Of a DNA stretch of 64,000 nt, positions 10,487-19,700 are shown in pieces. Under the pieces are notes generated by a model, which was given only the letters and a program-made list of their open reading frames with translations, did not search any database and was not told the DNA's origin. The position numbers and the translations under genes are program-made. Origin of the DNA: Pycnopodia helianthoides. Its lineage: Eukaryota > Echinodermata > Asteroidea > Forcipulatida > Asteriidae. Every line of letters begins with the position of its first letter. Position 1 is the first letter of the stretch. Location: the NCBI GenBank assembly GCA_032158295.1, contig CM063248.1:18214787-18278786 (forward strand), in the 5' to 3' direction.

Positions 10487-12971
10487 CCAACAGCCAGATG
10501 GCTGACATTTACATCCACCTCGACTTTCCAGTATGTGGCGTGCACAGAAGTGCTGACAGGGAACAATCATGGCCAATTAAAACTGTAGTTTCATTTGCAT
10601 TTCTCTTATACAAGCTCCCTTTCAGCGCTCTTGTTATGTCATTTACTAGTTTGTATAAGATAATCTGACGTGAGTGTAAAAAGCAGTTACAAAACCAACA
10701 GACATTTGAAATTCAAACAAGTTTAAACCAAACAATGATTACACCAGACACAATCAAACAAAGCACAACCTGATGACAGTGCCCCCTGGGTGATGCATTG
10801 AAGGTTGTTATGAATAGGTTGTGGCGTGTCGTGGCCGAGCGGATAAGAACACCGGATTCAAGCTCTGGTGTTTCTGATCAGCAGAGTGTGGGTTCGAGTC
10901 CCGGTCGTGACACTTGTGTCCTTAAGCAAGACACTTAACCATTATTGCTGCGTCCTTCGGATGGGACGTAAAGCCGTAGGTCCTGTGTGTTGTGTAATGC
11001 ACGTAAAAGAACCCAGTTACACTTATCGTAAAGAGAAGGGGTTCGCCCCGGTGTTCCTGGTTTGATCGGCAGCATATTGCGCCAAAGCACCTTGAAACCA
11101 TTACATGGTGCTATGTAAAGGAAAAGGTCTCATACTTCAAACGTAGCTACACATACCTTGCAGGAAATACTGAGCGGAGTGAATAGTTTTCTAGATACCA
11201 GCGCTTTACAAATCTTTTTATTATTTATTATTATTATTATTATTAGAACAGAGATGTAATCCCAGTAAAATAATAAGTTTACAGAATGGCTGGAAGCAGA
11301 TCGATGTGTTTGATTTGCATGAAATACGCTTGTTTGTCTTGATGGGAGCTCGCTAACAAATTTGAACAAATTGTAATTGAATTCCTAGGTGAGTCAAGGA
11401 GCGGAGGCGATCAGGATCAACAAAGCATTTTTTATCAAGTACACTGACGAAAGAGTCTTCACACAGATTGAAATGAGGGTGAGTTTTACAAGAGAAATGT
11501 AGAGAGCCAAAACGTACACATAGGAAGTACTGAGAAGTCTGTACACGTAAATAATTTACATTATGTGTCCATGGTAAAACAAATCAAATTTTTTGATATT
11601 TTGTAGGATGAGAAAAAACTTGGGCAATTGTATCCTGTTGTGACAGTGGTTTCCCCCGAGATGGGAATTTTAAGAAAACAATGCATTTTGAGTATTTCCT
11701 CGATTTGAAGTAACAGTATACGTATAAATTTATTACTGTTATCTGGCTGTCTCTTCTGGCCAGTTGAGTAAAGATCACTTAGTTAATATAGTCTCCCATG
11801 CCTTGCCACAATGAATTCATGGGTTATGGCCGAGCGGTTTCGAGCAATTGGATTCTAGTTCTGGTGGTTGAGTTGTTGGGGCGTGGGTTCGAATCCCGGT
11901 CATGACACTTGTGTTCTTGAGCAAGATGCTTTACTATAATTGCCTCTCTTCACCCAGGGGTATAAATGGGTACCTGCGATACTGTGTTCGAGAAAGCCTT
12001 TGGAGGGCCACAGAAGCCCAGGGCTGTATACTCCCCAGGGAGCTGAAAAAGATTACAGGAATGTTATTGACCCAATGACTAGGGCACTAATGTAAAGCTC
12101 ATTGATACGTTATTGTAAAATGCGCTTTATAAGAAACGGTTATTATTATTATTGTTTTTACAAGACAGTTTTACTTGTACAGATGGATTGCAATACGCGT
12201 CATTGACCACTATTGTAGTGCGTACACGCGTGCACTTTTCCATCGTTTTACATCAAAGATGGCGGTCATTGACGCGTATTGCAATCCATCTATTGTACCT
12301 TGTGTGTTTCCAATTTTTATGTAGAGACCTCCTGCACTCTTTATGAGATCGCTCAGGGAGTCTCTTTGTTCTTATGCCTGCTACCCAATGTCAACATCTA
12401 AATACCCCCAGCAAAAAGAAACAAGACCTTTTTGCATAATTATGTTTGGAAAATGGAATACAGTGGCCCAAAAACACCTTTGTTCTCAAAAGCGGTGAGA
12501 CATCTGCTCTAGCAATGCGAAGGTCCTGGGTTCGAATTCCACGCGAGTGATTTACCGGTGGAGTTTTTTGTTTTCACAGAGCTCGGGAAAGTACTGAGTA
12601 TACAGTGCTTAATACACATCGATGTATGGGTCAAACCAAATTAAATTCTTAAAAGTAAGCTAGTTGAAGAAATGCGAAGGTGCGATCCATTGAACTCATA
12701 AAAATGGTGACTGTTATGGGATTTCGTCACCCACATGCTCTGATGACCCACATGATCTATACAGAAGGGTTAAGACGTGACCCATAGAGATAGTACGACA
12801 ATTTTGGGAAAGACAAATATGGAGAGTTATGTTTTCGTTTCATTTCAGTATGAGCCGTACCCAACTCAAGATGAGTGTCTGGACGACCTGGATTTGACGT
12901 CACAATGGCAAAGATTCAAGATGATAGAGGTTGAGAGGACCCTTCACCGTATAGCCTCTGCTCCAAGATGA
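445..12971 (+). CDS. CNBD2-like: Cyclic nucleotide-binding domain protein, CNBD2-like (3' part, 7 exons)
   Basis: Seven exons (445-505, 2279-2489, 3642-3772, 7415-7528, 9124-9171, 11389-11478, 12849-12971) join in one frame with compatible phases and end in TGA, giving 259 residues. The first exon encodes ...PGQVIVPDSNTNDWIYVVKS and the next continues GTCDVLKRL, the strand pattern of a cyclic-nucleotide-binding beta barrel. Later exons give DVF-GMLTILPSF and an ETSVSLVSQGAEAIRINK stretch, where the second half of the barrel and the following helix of such proteins lie. A low-complexity, basic linker (exons 2-4) separates the two halves. The C-terminus is rich in acidic and aromatic residues (YEPYPTQDECLDDLDL). 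From family knowledge, CNBD2 is a cAMP-binding protein of male germ cells; that role here is inference. The 5' exons lie left of the window. Alternatives are another cNMP-binding protein such as CNBD1, or a kinase regulatory-subunit relative. Confidence 0.72.
640..800 (+). repeat. tRNA-derived SINE-like fragment, family 1
   Basis: A B-box-like gggtttgaatcccac is followed by ccgagtaatatgcctgtgga. The same downstream block recurs near 6,420-6,510 and, diverged, near 12,520-12,640. The A-box half is degenerate here and seems duplicated (two gcagttagaatcct-like stretches). Confidence 0.5.
958..1066. repeat. 14-bp minisatellite (ttcttggtaacgtg)n
   Basis: About eight head-to-tail copies of a 14-bp unit with one variant (acttg for acgtg). 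It lies in the CNBD2-like intron a-b. Open frames on the minus strand here are by-products of the repeat. Confidence 0.9.
1262..1740 (-). mobile_element. LINE 3' end (CR1/L2-like), 5'-truncated
   Basis: On the minus strand the sequence keeps a C-terminal LINE signature: a TLGDRAF motif followed, after a frameshift, by a decayed version of the APKLWN...LP block and a FKTLLKTHLF-like end. A TA-rich microsatellite lies at the opposite end (ataataataat). Such C-termini are typical of CR1/L2-type LINEs. The reading frame is broken. Confidence 0.55.
1748..2137. mobile_element. TTAA-type MITE, copy 1 of 3
   Basis: The ~390-bp block has near-identical inverted ends (gggacattacagaattggt and accaattctgtaatgttcc). 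The same element, in the opposite orientation, occurs at 9,987-10,352 and 47,320-47,697, where the ends abut TTAA. It has no coding capacity and probably depends on a piggyBac-type transposase. Confidence 0.75.
2279..2489 (+). CDS. CNBD2-like: CNBD2-like exon b (barrel strand plus basic linker)
   Basis: Acceptor ccccccag. The frame continues GTCDVLKRLVPGVCAIDQSK and then a basic, Ser/Gly/Pro-rich linker. The frame stays open to 2539, so the 3' boundary is inferred. The donor at gag|gttcga (after 2489) leaves phase 1, which matches the two-base start of the next exon. An alternative donor, aag|gtcata, would be phase 0 and would not match. The donor is weaker than those of the other exons. Confidence 0.6.
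3080..3360 (+). repeat. Diverged copies of the 66-bp satellite inside CNBD2-like intron b-c
   Basis: About four degenerate copies of the unit that forms the 25-36 kb array: actctgc..., then agagaaagtctgtgtgatgg followed by cacagatttttct, then a gatgt spacer. They show that this satellite exists inside the gene as well as downstream of it. Confidence 0.7.
3440..3600 (+). mobile_element. Penelope-type repeat remnant with hammerhead-like fold
   Basis: ctgaaga (3453-3459) is followed by a perfect stem gatcag/ctgatc and then gaaac. This arrangement recurs in Penelope-like retroelements. A related copy lies at 53,355-53,470, and both share the following gg(t/c)tcttnncagancc hairpin and aacactcaaacaa block. 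No ORF remains. Confidence 0.45.
3642..3772 (+). CDS. CNBD2-like: CNBD2-like exon c (linker)
   Basis: Acceptor cgacag, donor gag|gtaagt. It starts with two bases that complete a phase-1 codon and encodes a linker ending LKPGMWTE. The composition (Thr, Pro, Ser, Gly) is low-complexity and suggests a flexible insertion in the binding domain. Confidence 0.65.
3799..4142 (+). repeat. ~190-bp tandem duplication
   Basis: Two adjacent copies share the blocks gggatggtacataat, ggaagagtcacattttt, acgtggtt.cacaagattgac and tatacagaaaactttgtaac. They begin near 3,811 and 4,001. A short third piece (ggcttgaaatgtct) starts at 4,146. Confidence 0.8.
5139..5503. mobile_element. MITE-like element with inverted ends
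   Basis: The left end gagggtgtacctttg and the right end caaaggtataccttgcc are inverted copies. The interior holds another inverted block (tctgagaaaatgtttctgca versus cgaaatgtttctcagatt). It is non-coding and sits in the intron before exon d. Confidence 0.5.
6350..6510 (+). repeat. tRNA-derived SINE-like element, family 1
   Basis: A B-box-like tgggttcaaatccca is followed by cccgagtagtatgcctgtgga, matching the 700-780 copy. A ca-dinucleotide run follows at about 6,517. Confidence 0.55.
6880..6922 (+). repeat. 20-bp direct duplication
   Basis: Two back-to-back copies of ttaattaaggcctgttgtac. It is probably replication slippage, and nothing else is seen around it. Confidence 0.8.
7075..7396 (+). 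mobile_element. tRNA-derived SINE inserted beside the exon-d acceptor
   Basis: The insert is flanked by an 11-bp direct repeat, gtatgtttctt (7064-7074 and 7397-7407). An A box (tagctcagttgg, 7111-7122) and a B box (ggttcaaatcc, 7352-7362) are present but about 230 bp apart, so this is not a functional tRNA. Between them lie two copies of a ~48-bp unit beginning atcgggagacagaatctcc. The insert is absent from the duplicate locus near 25,860. Confidence 0.75.
7415..7528 (+). CDS. CNBD2-like: CNBD2-like exon d (PDIPYC...EAGDVF)
   Basis: Acceptor ttttggcag, donor ttt|gtaagt. 38 codons in phase 0, reading KPRKMKESGGTNGCIKRGSE and ending AELEAGDVF. GDVF joined to GML of the next exon fits the GxxFG-type turn of cNMP-binding domains. 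A SINE lies immediately before its polypyrimidine tract. A frameshifted copy of this exon lies at 25,870-25,980. Confidence 0.72.
8025..8470 (+). repeat. ~108-bp tandem array, first locus
   Basis: Four to five copies of a unit starting ccttgatgattggttgtag, with internal cagcaactgtagtttacta and ending agagtaaccaag. The same unit recurs at 26,540-27,110. Confidence 0.85.
8500..9035 (+). mobile_element. LINE 3' end (CR1/L2-like), decayed
   Basis: With frameshifts allowed, the plus strand reads the classic LINE C-terminal blocks: a QNTATRLVSRTPR-like stretch, LQELHWLPI near the middle, GQRAFHFIAPSLWNNLPLHI, then FKGLLKTHLFKF and a stop near 8,943. Upstream reverse transcriptase sequence is missing. 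It lies in the intron before exon e. Confidence 0.75.
9124..9171 (+). CDS. CNBD2-like: CNBD2-like exon e (16 codons)
   Basis: Acceptor gattacag, donor ttg|gtgagt; phase 0 at both ends. It encodes GMLTILPSFKETSVSL. This mini-exon is supported by the unbroken frame across its neighbours and by the fit to the region after the phosphate-binding turn. Confidence 0.68.
9423..9436 (+). repeat. G14 homopolymer
   Basis: Fourteen consecutive G residues in an intron. It could be a quadruplex or poly-G slippage tract, or a sequencing artefact. Confidence 0.8.
9850..10487 (+). mobile_element. LINE 3' end with (gatt)n tail, interrupted by a MITE
   Basis: Before the MITE one can read APKMWNKLPVHIRNASLSTH; after it the frame resumes KAHLF-like. 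It ends in (attg/gatt)n at 10,444-10,487, a usual 3' tail of L2-like LINEs. A TTAA-type MITE occupies 9,987-10,352. Confidence 0.65.
9987..10352. mobile_element. TTAA-type MITE, copy 2 of 3
   Basis: The ends aggaacattacagaattggt and accaattctgtaacgttcct are inverted. It is flanked by gtaa on the left and ttaa on the right (a decayed TTAA duplication). It sits inside the LINE 3' end described at 9,850-10,487. Confidence 0.8.
10822..11232 (+). mobile_element. tRNA-derived SINE, family 2 (full-length-like)
   Basis: The tRNA-like head (gtcgtggccgagcggataag, then gggttcgagtcccggtcgtg) is followed by a conserved body: gcaagacacttaaccattattgc, tccttcggatgggacgtaaa, gttcgccccggtgttc, ggtgctatgtaaag. 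The right end is an (att)n tail near 11,220-11,245. The tccttcggatgggacgtaaa core resembles the widespread metazoan Nin-type SINE domain; that name is from memory and unverified. It lies in the intron before exon f. Confidence 0.75.
11389..11478 (+). CDS. CNBD2-like: CNBD2-like exon f (VSQGAEAIRINKAFF)
   Basis: Acceptor attcctag, donor agg|gtgagt; phase 0, 30 codons. Together with exon e it forms SVSLVSQGAEAIRINKAFF, the final beta strands and C-helix region, and ends FTQIEMR. Confidence 0.7.
11815..12150 (+). mobile_element. tRNA-derived SINE, family 3
   Basis: It has the tRNA-like head ggttatggccgagcggtttc with B box gggttcgaatcccggtcatg, then the body gcaagatgctttac, aaatgggtacctgcgatact and cctttggagggccacagaag, and an (att)n tail. 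The body differs from the 10,822 element, so it is a different SINE family with a similar tRNA head. Confidence 0.7.
12181..12291. mobile_element. 111-bp palindromic mini-MITE
   Basis: The left arm agatggattgcaatacgcgt plus cattgacc is matched by an inverted right arm ending gcaatccatct. The arms are about 28 bp around a 55-bp centre. The flanks ttgtac on both sides suggest a short target duplication. Confidence 0.65.
12480..12640 (+). repeat. tRNA-derived SINE-like element, family 1
   Basis: gacatctgctctagcaatgc, B-box-like tgggttcgaattccac, then gcgagtgatttaccggtgga and cgggaaagtactgagtata. The body matches the 700 and 6,420 copies at lower identity. Confidence 0.5.
12849..12971 (+). CDS. 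CNBD2-like: CNBD2-like terminal exon g with stop
   Basis: Acceptor catttcag. 40 codons then TGA at 12969-12971. It encodes YEPYPTQDECLDDLDLTSQW and ends in a short basic tail. The sequence after it to about 13,400 is presumably 3' UTR. No AATAAA is visible there, only a gataaa near 13,132. Confidence 0.7.
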   Translation, partial: YEPYPTQDECLDDLDLTSQWQRFKMIEVERTLHRIASAPR

Positions 12972-13421
12972 CACTTTGAAATATGAAGTGACTGAAGGAT
13001 GTTATACAGGAACGACACTCTTTCTGCTTCAGTCTGATTTCAATTTTTTTGTTTGCCGTTAGAAAAATTTGTACAAAATTAGCCTTAAGATGTTATTGAA
13101 GACTTTGAAGATGTCGATCAGACTTTGTACTCGATAAAATGCCCGGAAGACCAAACGTCATGGCTGGCTACAACAACAAATAGTTAGATTGAACATTAAT
13201 GATTAGTCTGGGATACGTCAAACGCTATGTTGTAAATATTTTAAAGGAAGCTGGAACAATGCGATGAATTTTTACCTAAAGTAAGAATTTTAATGTAGTC
13301 ATTTCAGATTCTATGTAGCAAAGCTTGTAGGTCGAAGATGGATGATGTATTTCAGTAAGGGGGACATTTTATTAATGGCTATCATGAGTGTAGAAAACTG
13401 TCTGAAAAAATGTAGCCTTAA

Positions 13422-13801
13422 AGGCACTGGACACTATTGGTAATTACTCAAAATAATTGTTAGCATAAAAACTTACTCGGTAACGAGCAATGGAGAGCTG
13501 TTGATAGTATAAAACATTGTGAGAAACGGCTCCCTCTGAAGTAACGTAGTTTTTGAGAAAGAAGTAATTTCTCAGTAAAATATTTGAATTGATTTTGAGA
13601 CCTTACGCGGGAGGTCTCGAAATCAAGCATCTGAAAGCACACAACTTCGTGTGACAAGGGTATTTTTTCTTCCATTATTTTCTCGCAACTTCGACGACCA
13701 ATTGAGTTCAAATTTTCACAGGTTTGTTATTTTGTGCATATGTTGAGATACACCAAGTGAGAAGACTGGTCTTTGACAATTACCAAAGGTGTCCAGTGTC
13801 T
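13422..13801. mobile_element. TTAA-flanked MITE (second family)
   Basis: The ends aggcactggacactattggt and accaaaggtgtccagtgtct are inverted, with TTAA on both sides (13418-13421 and 13802-13805). A related right-end fragment occurs at 45,885-45,955. It inserted into the tandem repeat that begins near 13,370 (tggctatcatgagtgtag on both sides). Confidence 0.85.
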
Positions 13802-13929
13802 TTAAGTAATGGCTATCGTGAGTGTGGAATGTTGTGGTGAAAGAAAGGGGTGTAGTAATGGCTATCATTTCTCTATCATCTGGTGGATTTTGTGCTGTGG
13901 TTGGTGTGTGCATGTGAGGGTGCGGATAT

Positions 13930-14110
13930 ACACAGTGCAGTCGGGTTAACAGCAAACATCGACTGCGGCTAAAGACAGCTCAGGCTGGCTTAGCGGAGCT
14001 GGACTGACTGCACACCCTGCCTGAAACTTGCAAGAGGTGCCCAGTTGATCAGGGTCTTGAGGGAGATTGTTCCAGATCCCGATGCTATCGGGGAAAGAAT
14101 GACTGTTGGC
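13930..14110 (-). mobile_element. LINE C-terminal fragment
   Basis: On the minus strand a decayed SFFPDSIGIWNNLPQ-like stretch can be read, a typical end-of-ORF block of LINEs. The fragment interrupts the ~48-bp repeat region. No longer frame survives. Confidence 0.4.
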
Positions 14111-14329
14111 AGGCCCCTGTCCTGGTGAGAGGGACTAGATATTTGGAAGATTGTCTCCTCAGAGCAACGGTTGATGTCATAAATGAGTGTGGGATGTCAA
14201 CCAGGTTGTTCCACTATCCTGTACACCATAACTGCCTTACGGTTATGAAGGTTATTTATAAACAGCGGGAACAACAGTGGCACAAGAACACTTCCTTGCT
14301 GCACTCCTGACAATCAGACTAGAATGCTG

Positions 14330-15150
14330 TCTGAAAATGTGGGGTGCAGTAACTGTTATCATGAGACTGGAATGCTGTGTCAAAATGTAGTGTTAAATAA
14401 TGGTGTCATTAGTGTGGAATGCTGTACAAAATTATAGCGTTAAATAATGGGTGGTATGAGTGCGGGATGACTTTTTAAAATGGTGCAATATGTAATGATT
14501 ATCAAGAGTCTAGCATGATGTTTGAACATGTGGTGCTTAGGATTGAGTTTATTATTATGCTATCTAAAAAAAACGTGGAGTTTAGTAATGGCTATCACAA
14601 GTTCAGAATGCTGTGTGAAAATGTGAGTTGCAGTAAAAGCTATCAAGATTGTAGAATGCTGTTTTGAAATGTGGGGTTTGAGTAACGGCTATCGTGACTA
14701 TGGAAAGCTGTCTGAAAATGTGGGTTGCAGTAAAGGCCATCAGGATTGTAGAATGCTGTTTTGAAATGTGGGGTTTGAGTAACGGCTATCGTGATTATGG
14801 ACTGCTGTCTGAAAATGTGGGTTGCAGTAAAGGCTATCAAGATTGTAGAATGCTGTTTTGAAATGTGGGGTTTGAGTAACGGCTAACAAGACTATGGAAA
14901 GCTGTCTGAAAATGTAAGTTGCAGTAAAGGCTATCAAGTTTGTAGAATGCTGTTTTGAAATGTGGGGTTTGAGTAACGGCTAACGTGACCATGGAAAGCT
15001 GTCTGAAAATGTGGGTCGCAGTAATGGCTATCAGAACTTGAGGATGTTGTATAACAATTTGGAAATCAGCAATGTCTATCATGAGTATAGAATGCTGTAT
15101 GAAAATTTGGCAGCAAGTTAAAGGCTGACGGAGTTTGTAATAGGTGGAAG
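14330..15150 (+). repeat. ~97-bp (2 x ~48) tandem repeat
   Basis: Units contain gtagaatgctgttttgaaatg, gagtaacggctatc, aagctgtctgaaaatg and gcagtaaaggctatca. They are most regular at 14,640-15,040 and degenerate on both sides (single ~48-bp units back to 13,370). The unit length of about 97 bp is not a multiple of 3, so the minus-strand open frames here are not evidence of coding. Confidence 0.85.
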
Positions 15151-15559
15151 TATTGGATCTCAAATGAAAGGTAGAAATGTAAAAGTATAAGTAGTTGAAT
15201 ATGTAAGTATTAATTTGTCAGAGTACGCACGAATGAAATGTAGTGAAAGGATCATGATGAAGAAAAAATAAAATGTACTTGAAGTAATGGATATCGTGAG
15301 TCTACAATGCTGTCTTTCAAAACCAGTTCTTTGTGTTCCCAGATCTTGATGGCTGGACTGAATTTTTCAATGTGCAGAAACGTTTTGATGTGATTGATAA
15401 TGTCATGTATGACTTGATTTTGTCTAGGATGCTTGGCTGGTTGTTTCTTGAACAGGGTTGGCTACTGCCTGCACGGATGATGAAAGCGTGCCAACACGGA
15501 ACGCGAGGACATCGGTGAAGGTACGCCAACATGGGCGGTGGTCGCGCCATCGAAGGTAT

Positions 15560-16430
15560 TTGCAGAACTTCCTAACCTAATGATTTTTCAATCCTCAAAT
15601 TGTTCCAAAGCCAATGTTGTACTGTTTCTTAGATTTCTCCAAACCACATGTTGTCAGTCTCTCAAAATTTGCCACCCTTACTAATTTTTCAACTCTCAAT
15701 TGTTTGTGCTGACTCTTAACTTTCTCGAAAGCCTATGGTGTCCAGTTCCTCAAATCTTGTCGCCCCTTATCATTTTTCATCTCTCAAATTATTACATGCC
15801 GATGTTGTACTGTCTTTTGCGTTTTCCTTGAGGCTCATGTTATCTAGCCCCTCAAAAATGTGGCAGTCTAACGATATTTCAACTGTCATATTGTTCACAA
15901 GCTGATGTTGTACGATTTCTTAGATTTTCTCAAAGTACGATGACATTTTAATGAAATGTTTATGACAGTTTGTCTTATTTTACTTGCAGATTATTCACTG
16001 ATTACAGAGCAGTATCATTCATGGACTAGCGCTTCCTGAATCACAAGATTCCTCTATCAAGGTCAACTTGGAATGTCATAATTGGGATGACTATGCATCA
16101 CTCCCTCCTTTTCTGAGCTATGTTACAAAATTTCAAATTTTCTTGGTGTTTAAACCTGTGCTCAATGTTTTTAAACTCTCAAATTGCTTACAAGCAAATG
16201 TGGGGCTGTTTCTTAGATTTCTCCAAACCACATGATGTCGAGTCCCTCAAAACTTGCCACCCTAATCATTTTTCAACTTTCAAATTACTCTAGAAACGAT
16301 TTTGAGCTGTTTTTCGTTTTCCTTGAGGCTCATGTTGTCTAGACCCACAAAAATGATGATCTAATGATATTTCAACTCTCAAATTGATCACCAGCCGATG
16401 TTGTACTTTCCCTTAAGCATGATGACATTC
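15560..16430 (+). repeat. ~100-bp degenerate tandem repeat, first block
   Basis: Recurring phrases are tttttcaactctcaaattgtt, gccgatgttgtactgt, tttctccaaaccacatg and ttgtccagtccctcaaaact. The block is split by an exon-like module at 15,990-16,117. The same repeat returns at 23,740-24,820. Confidence 0.8.
15990..16117 (+). other. Exon-like module 1 (donor lost)
   Basis: Acceptor-like ttttacttgcag precedes attattcactgattacagag. The module ends gcatcactccctccttttctgag followed by ctatg instead of gtaag. Five further related modules occur (16,703-21,424; 28,333-28,457; 31,253-31,378; 33,955-34,071; 35,569-35,669). Confidence 0.4.
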
Positions 16431-16434
16431 GCTA

Positions 16435-16655
16435 AGAGAAGGGGTTCGCCCCGGTGTTCATGGTTTGATTGGCAGCATATTGCGCCACAGCACCTTGTAA
16501 ACCATTACTTGGTGCTATGTAAAGGAACAGGTCTAATACTTCAAAAAAAAACGTAACTCCACATTATACCTTGCAGGAAAAATACTGAGCGCTTTGAGAC
16601 GCCCATCGGACGTGATAAAGCGCTATATAAGAACTTTGTATTATTTATTATTATT
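16435..16655 (+). mobile_element. tRNA-SINE family 2, 3' half only
   Basis: It contains aagagaaggggttcgccccg, ggtgctatgtaaaggaacag and gataaagcgctatataagaa with an (att)n tail. It matches the 10,822 SINE body but lacks the tRNA head. Confidence 0.75.
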
Positions 16656-16764
16656 ATAATTTGATGAGACATTAATGGCAGTGTGTCTTATTTTGCTTGC
16701 AGATTATTCACTGATTGTAGAGCAGTATCCATCATGGACTAGAGATTCCTTGATCACAAGATGC

Positions 16765-19700
16765 TTCTCACTGAACCCAGCCTCCTGTATCAGCTCACTG
16801 ACATCATCACATCTTGAGGAATATGCAATGACTCACTGAACCCAGTCTCCTGTATCTGCTCACTGACATCATAACATCTTGAGGAATATGCAACGACTTA
16901 GTGAACCCAGTCTCCTGTATTAGCTCACTGACATCATCACATCTTGAGGAATATGCAATGACTCACTGAACCCAGTCTCCTGTATCTGCTCACTGACATC
17001 ATAACATCTTGAGGAATATGCAACGACTCACTGAACCCTGCCTCCTGTATCAGCTCACTGATATCATAACATCTTGAGGGAATATGCAACGACTCACTGA
17101 ACCCAGCCTCCTGTATCAGCTCACTGACATCATAACATCTTGAGAAATATGCAACGGACTCACTGAACACAGCCTCCTGTATCAGCTCACTGACTCATAA
17201 CATCTTGAAGAATATGCAACGACTCACTGAACCCAGCTTCCTGTATCTGCTCACTGACATCATAACATCTTGAGGAATATGCAATGACTCAGTGAACCCA
17301 GTCTCCTGTATCTGCTCACTGACATCATAACATCTTGAGAAATATGCAACGACTCACTGAACCCAGCTCCTGTATCAGCTCACTGACATCATACATCTTG
17401 AGGAATATGCAACGACTCACTGAACCCAGTCTCCTGTATCAGCTCACTGACATCATAACATCTTGAGGAATATGCAACGACTCACTGAACCCAGCCTCCT
17501 GTATCAGCTCACTGACATCATAACACTTGAGAAATATGCAACGACTCACTGAACCCAGCTCCTGTATCAGCTCACTGACATCATAACATCTTGAGGAATA
17601 TGCAAGACTCACTGAACCCAGCCTCCTGTATCAGCTCACTGACATCATAAATCTTGAGGATATGCATAGACTCACTGAACCCAGCTTCGTATCGCTCACT
17701 GACATCATAACATCTTGAGAATATGCAACGACTTCACTGAACCCAGTCTCCTGTATTCGCTCACTGACATCATAACATCTTGAAGATATATGCAACGACT
17801 CACTGAACACAGCCTCCTGTATCGCTCACTGCATCATAACATCTTGAGAGAATATGCAATGACTTATGAACCCAGCCTCCTGTATCTGCTCACTGGACAT
17901 CATAACATCTGAAATATGCAAGACTCACTGAACCCAGCTCTGTACCTAGCTCACTGACATCATAACATCTTGAGGAATATGCAACGACTCACTGAACCCG
18001 CTCCTGTATCAGCTCACTGACATCATAACATCTTGAGGAATATGCAACGACTCACTGAACCCAGCCTCCTGTATCAGCTCACTGACATCATACACTTGAG
18101 AAATATGCAACGACTCACTGAACCCAGCCTCCTGTATCAGCTCACTGACATCATAACATCTTGAGGAATATGCAAGACTCACTGAACCCAGCTCTCTGTA
18201 TCAGCTCACTGACATCATAACATCTTGAGGAATATGCAACGACTTATGGAACCCAGTCTCCTGTATCAGCTCACTGACATCATAACATCTTGAGGAATAT
18301 GCAACGACTCACTGAACCCAGCCTCCTGTATCAGCTCACTGACATCATAACATCTTGAGGAATATGCAACGACTCACTGAACCAGCCTCCTGTATCAGCT
18401 CACTGACATCATAACATCTTGAGGAATATGCAACGACTCACTGAACCCAGCCTCCTGTATCAGCTCACTGACATCATAACATCTTGAGGAATATGCAACG
18501 ACTCACTGAACCCAGCTCCTGTATCTGCTCACTGACATCATAACATCTTGAGGAATATGCAACGACTCACTGAACCCAGCCTCCTGTATCAGCTCACTGA
18601 CATCATAACATCTTGAGGAATATGCAACGGACTCACTGAACCCAGCTCTCCTGTATCTGCTCACTGACATCATAACATCTTGAGAATATGCAACGACTCA
18701 CTGAACCCAGCCTCCTGTATCTGCTCACTGACATCATAACATCTTGAGAATATGCAACGACTCACTGAACCCAGCTCCTGTATCTGCTCACTGACATCAT
18801 AACATCTTGAGAATATGCAACGACTCACTGAACCCAGTCTCCTGTATCAGCTCACTGACATCATAACATCTTGAGGAATATGCAACGACTCACTGAACCC
18901 AGTCTCCTGTATCAGCTCACTGACATCATAACATCTTGAGGAATATGCAACGACTCACTGAACCCAGCCTCCTGTATCAGCTCACTGACATCATAACATC
19001 TTGAGAATATGCAACGACTCACTGAACCCAGCCTCCTGTATCAGCTCACTGACATCATAACATCTTGAGGAATATGCAACTGACTCACTGAACCCAGCTC
19101 CTGTATCAGCTCACTGACATCATAACATCTTGAGGAATATGCAACGACTCACTGAACCCAGCCTCCTGTATCAGCTCACTGACATCATAACATCTTGAGA
19201 ATATGCAACGACTCACTGAACCCAGCCTCCTGTATCAGCTCACTGACATCATAACATCTTGAAGAATATGCAACGACTCACTGAACCAGCCTCCTGTATC
19301 AGCTCACTGACATCATAACATCTTGAGGAATATGCAACGACTCACTGAACCAGCCTCCTGTATCTGCTCACTGACATCATAACATCTTGAGGAATATGCA
19401 ATGACTCACTGAACCCAGCTCCTGTATCAGCTCACTGACATCATAACATCTTGAGGAATATGCAACGACTCACTGAACCCAGCCTCCTGTATCAGCTCAC
19501 TGACATCATAACATCTTGAGGAATATGCAACGACTACTGAACCCAGCCTCCTGTATCAGCTCACTGACATCATAACATCTTGAGAAATATGCAACGACTC
19601 ACTGAACCCAGCCTCCTGTATCAGCTCACTGACATCATAACATCTTGAAGAATATGCAACGACTCACTGAACCCAGCCTCCTGTATCTGCTCACTGACAT

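Noticed and set aside
10822..10912. tRNA gene (gtggccgagcgg...gggttcgagtcccgg)
   Set aside because: The A and B boxes are tRNA-like, but the acceptor and anticodon stems do not pair convincingly and a conserved SINE body follows. The same arrangement recurs at several loci.
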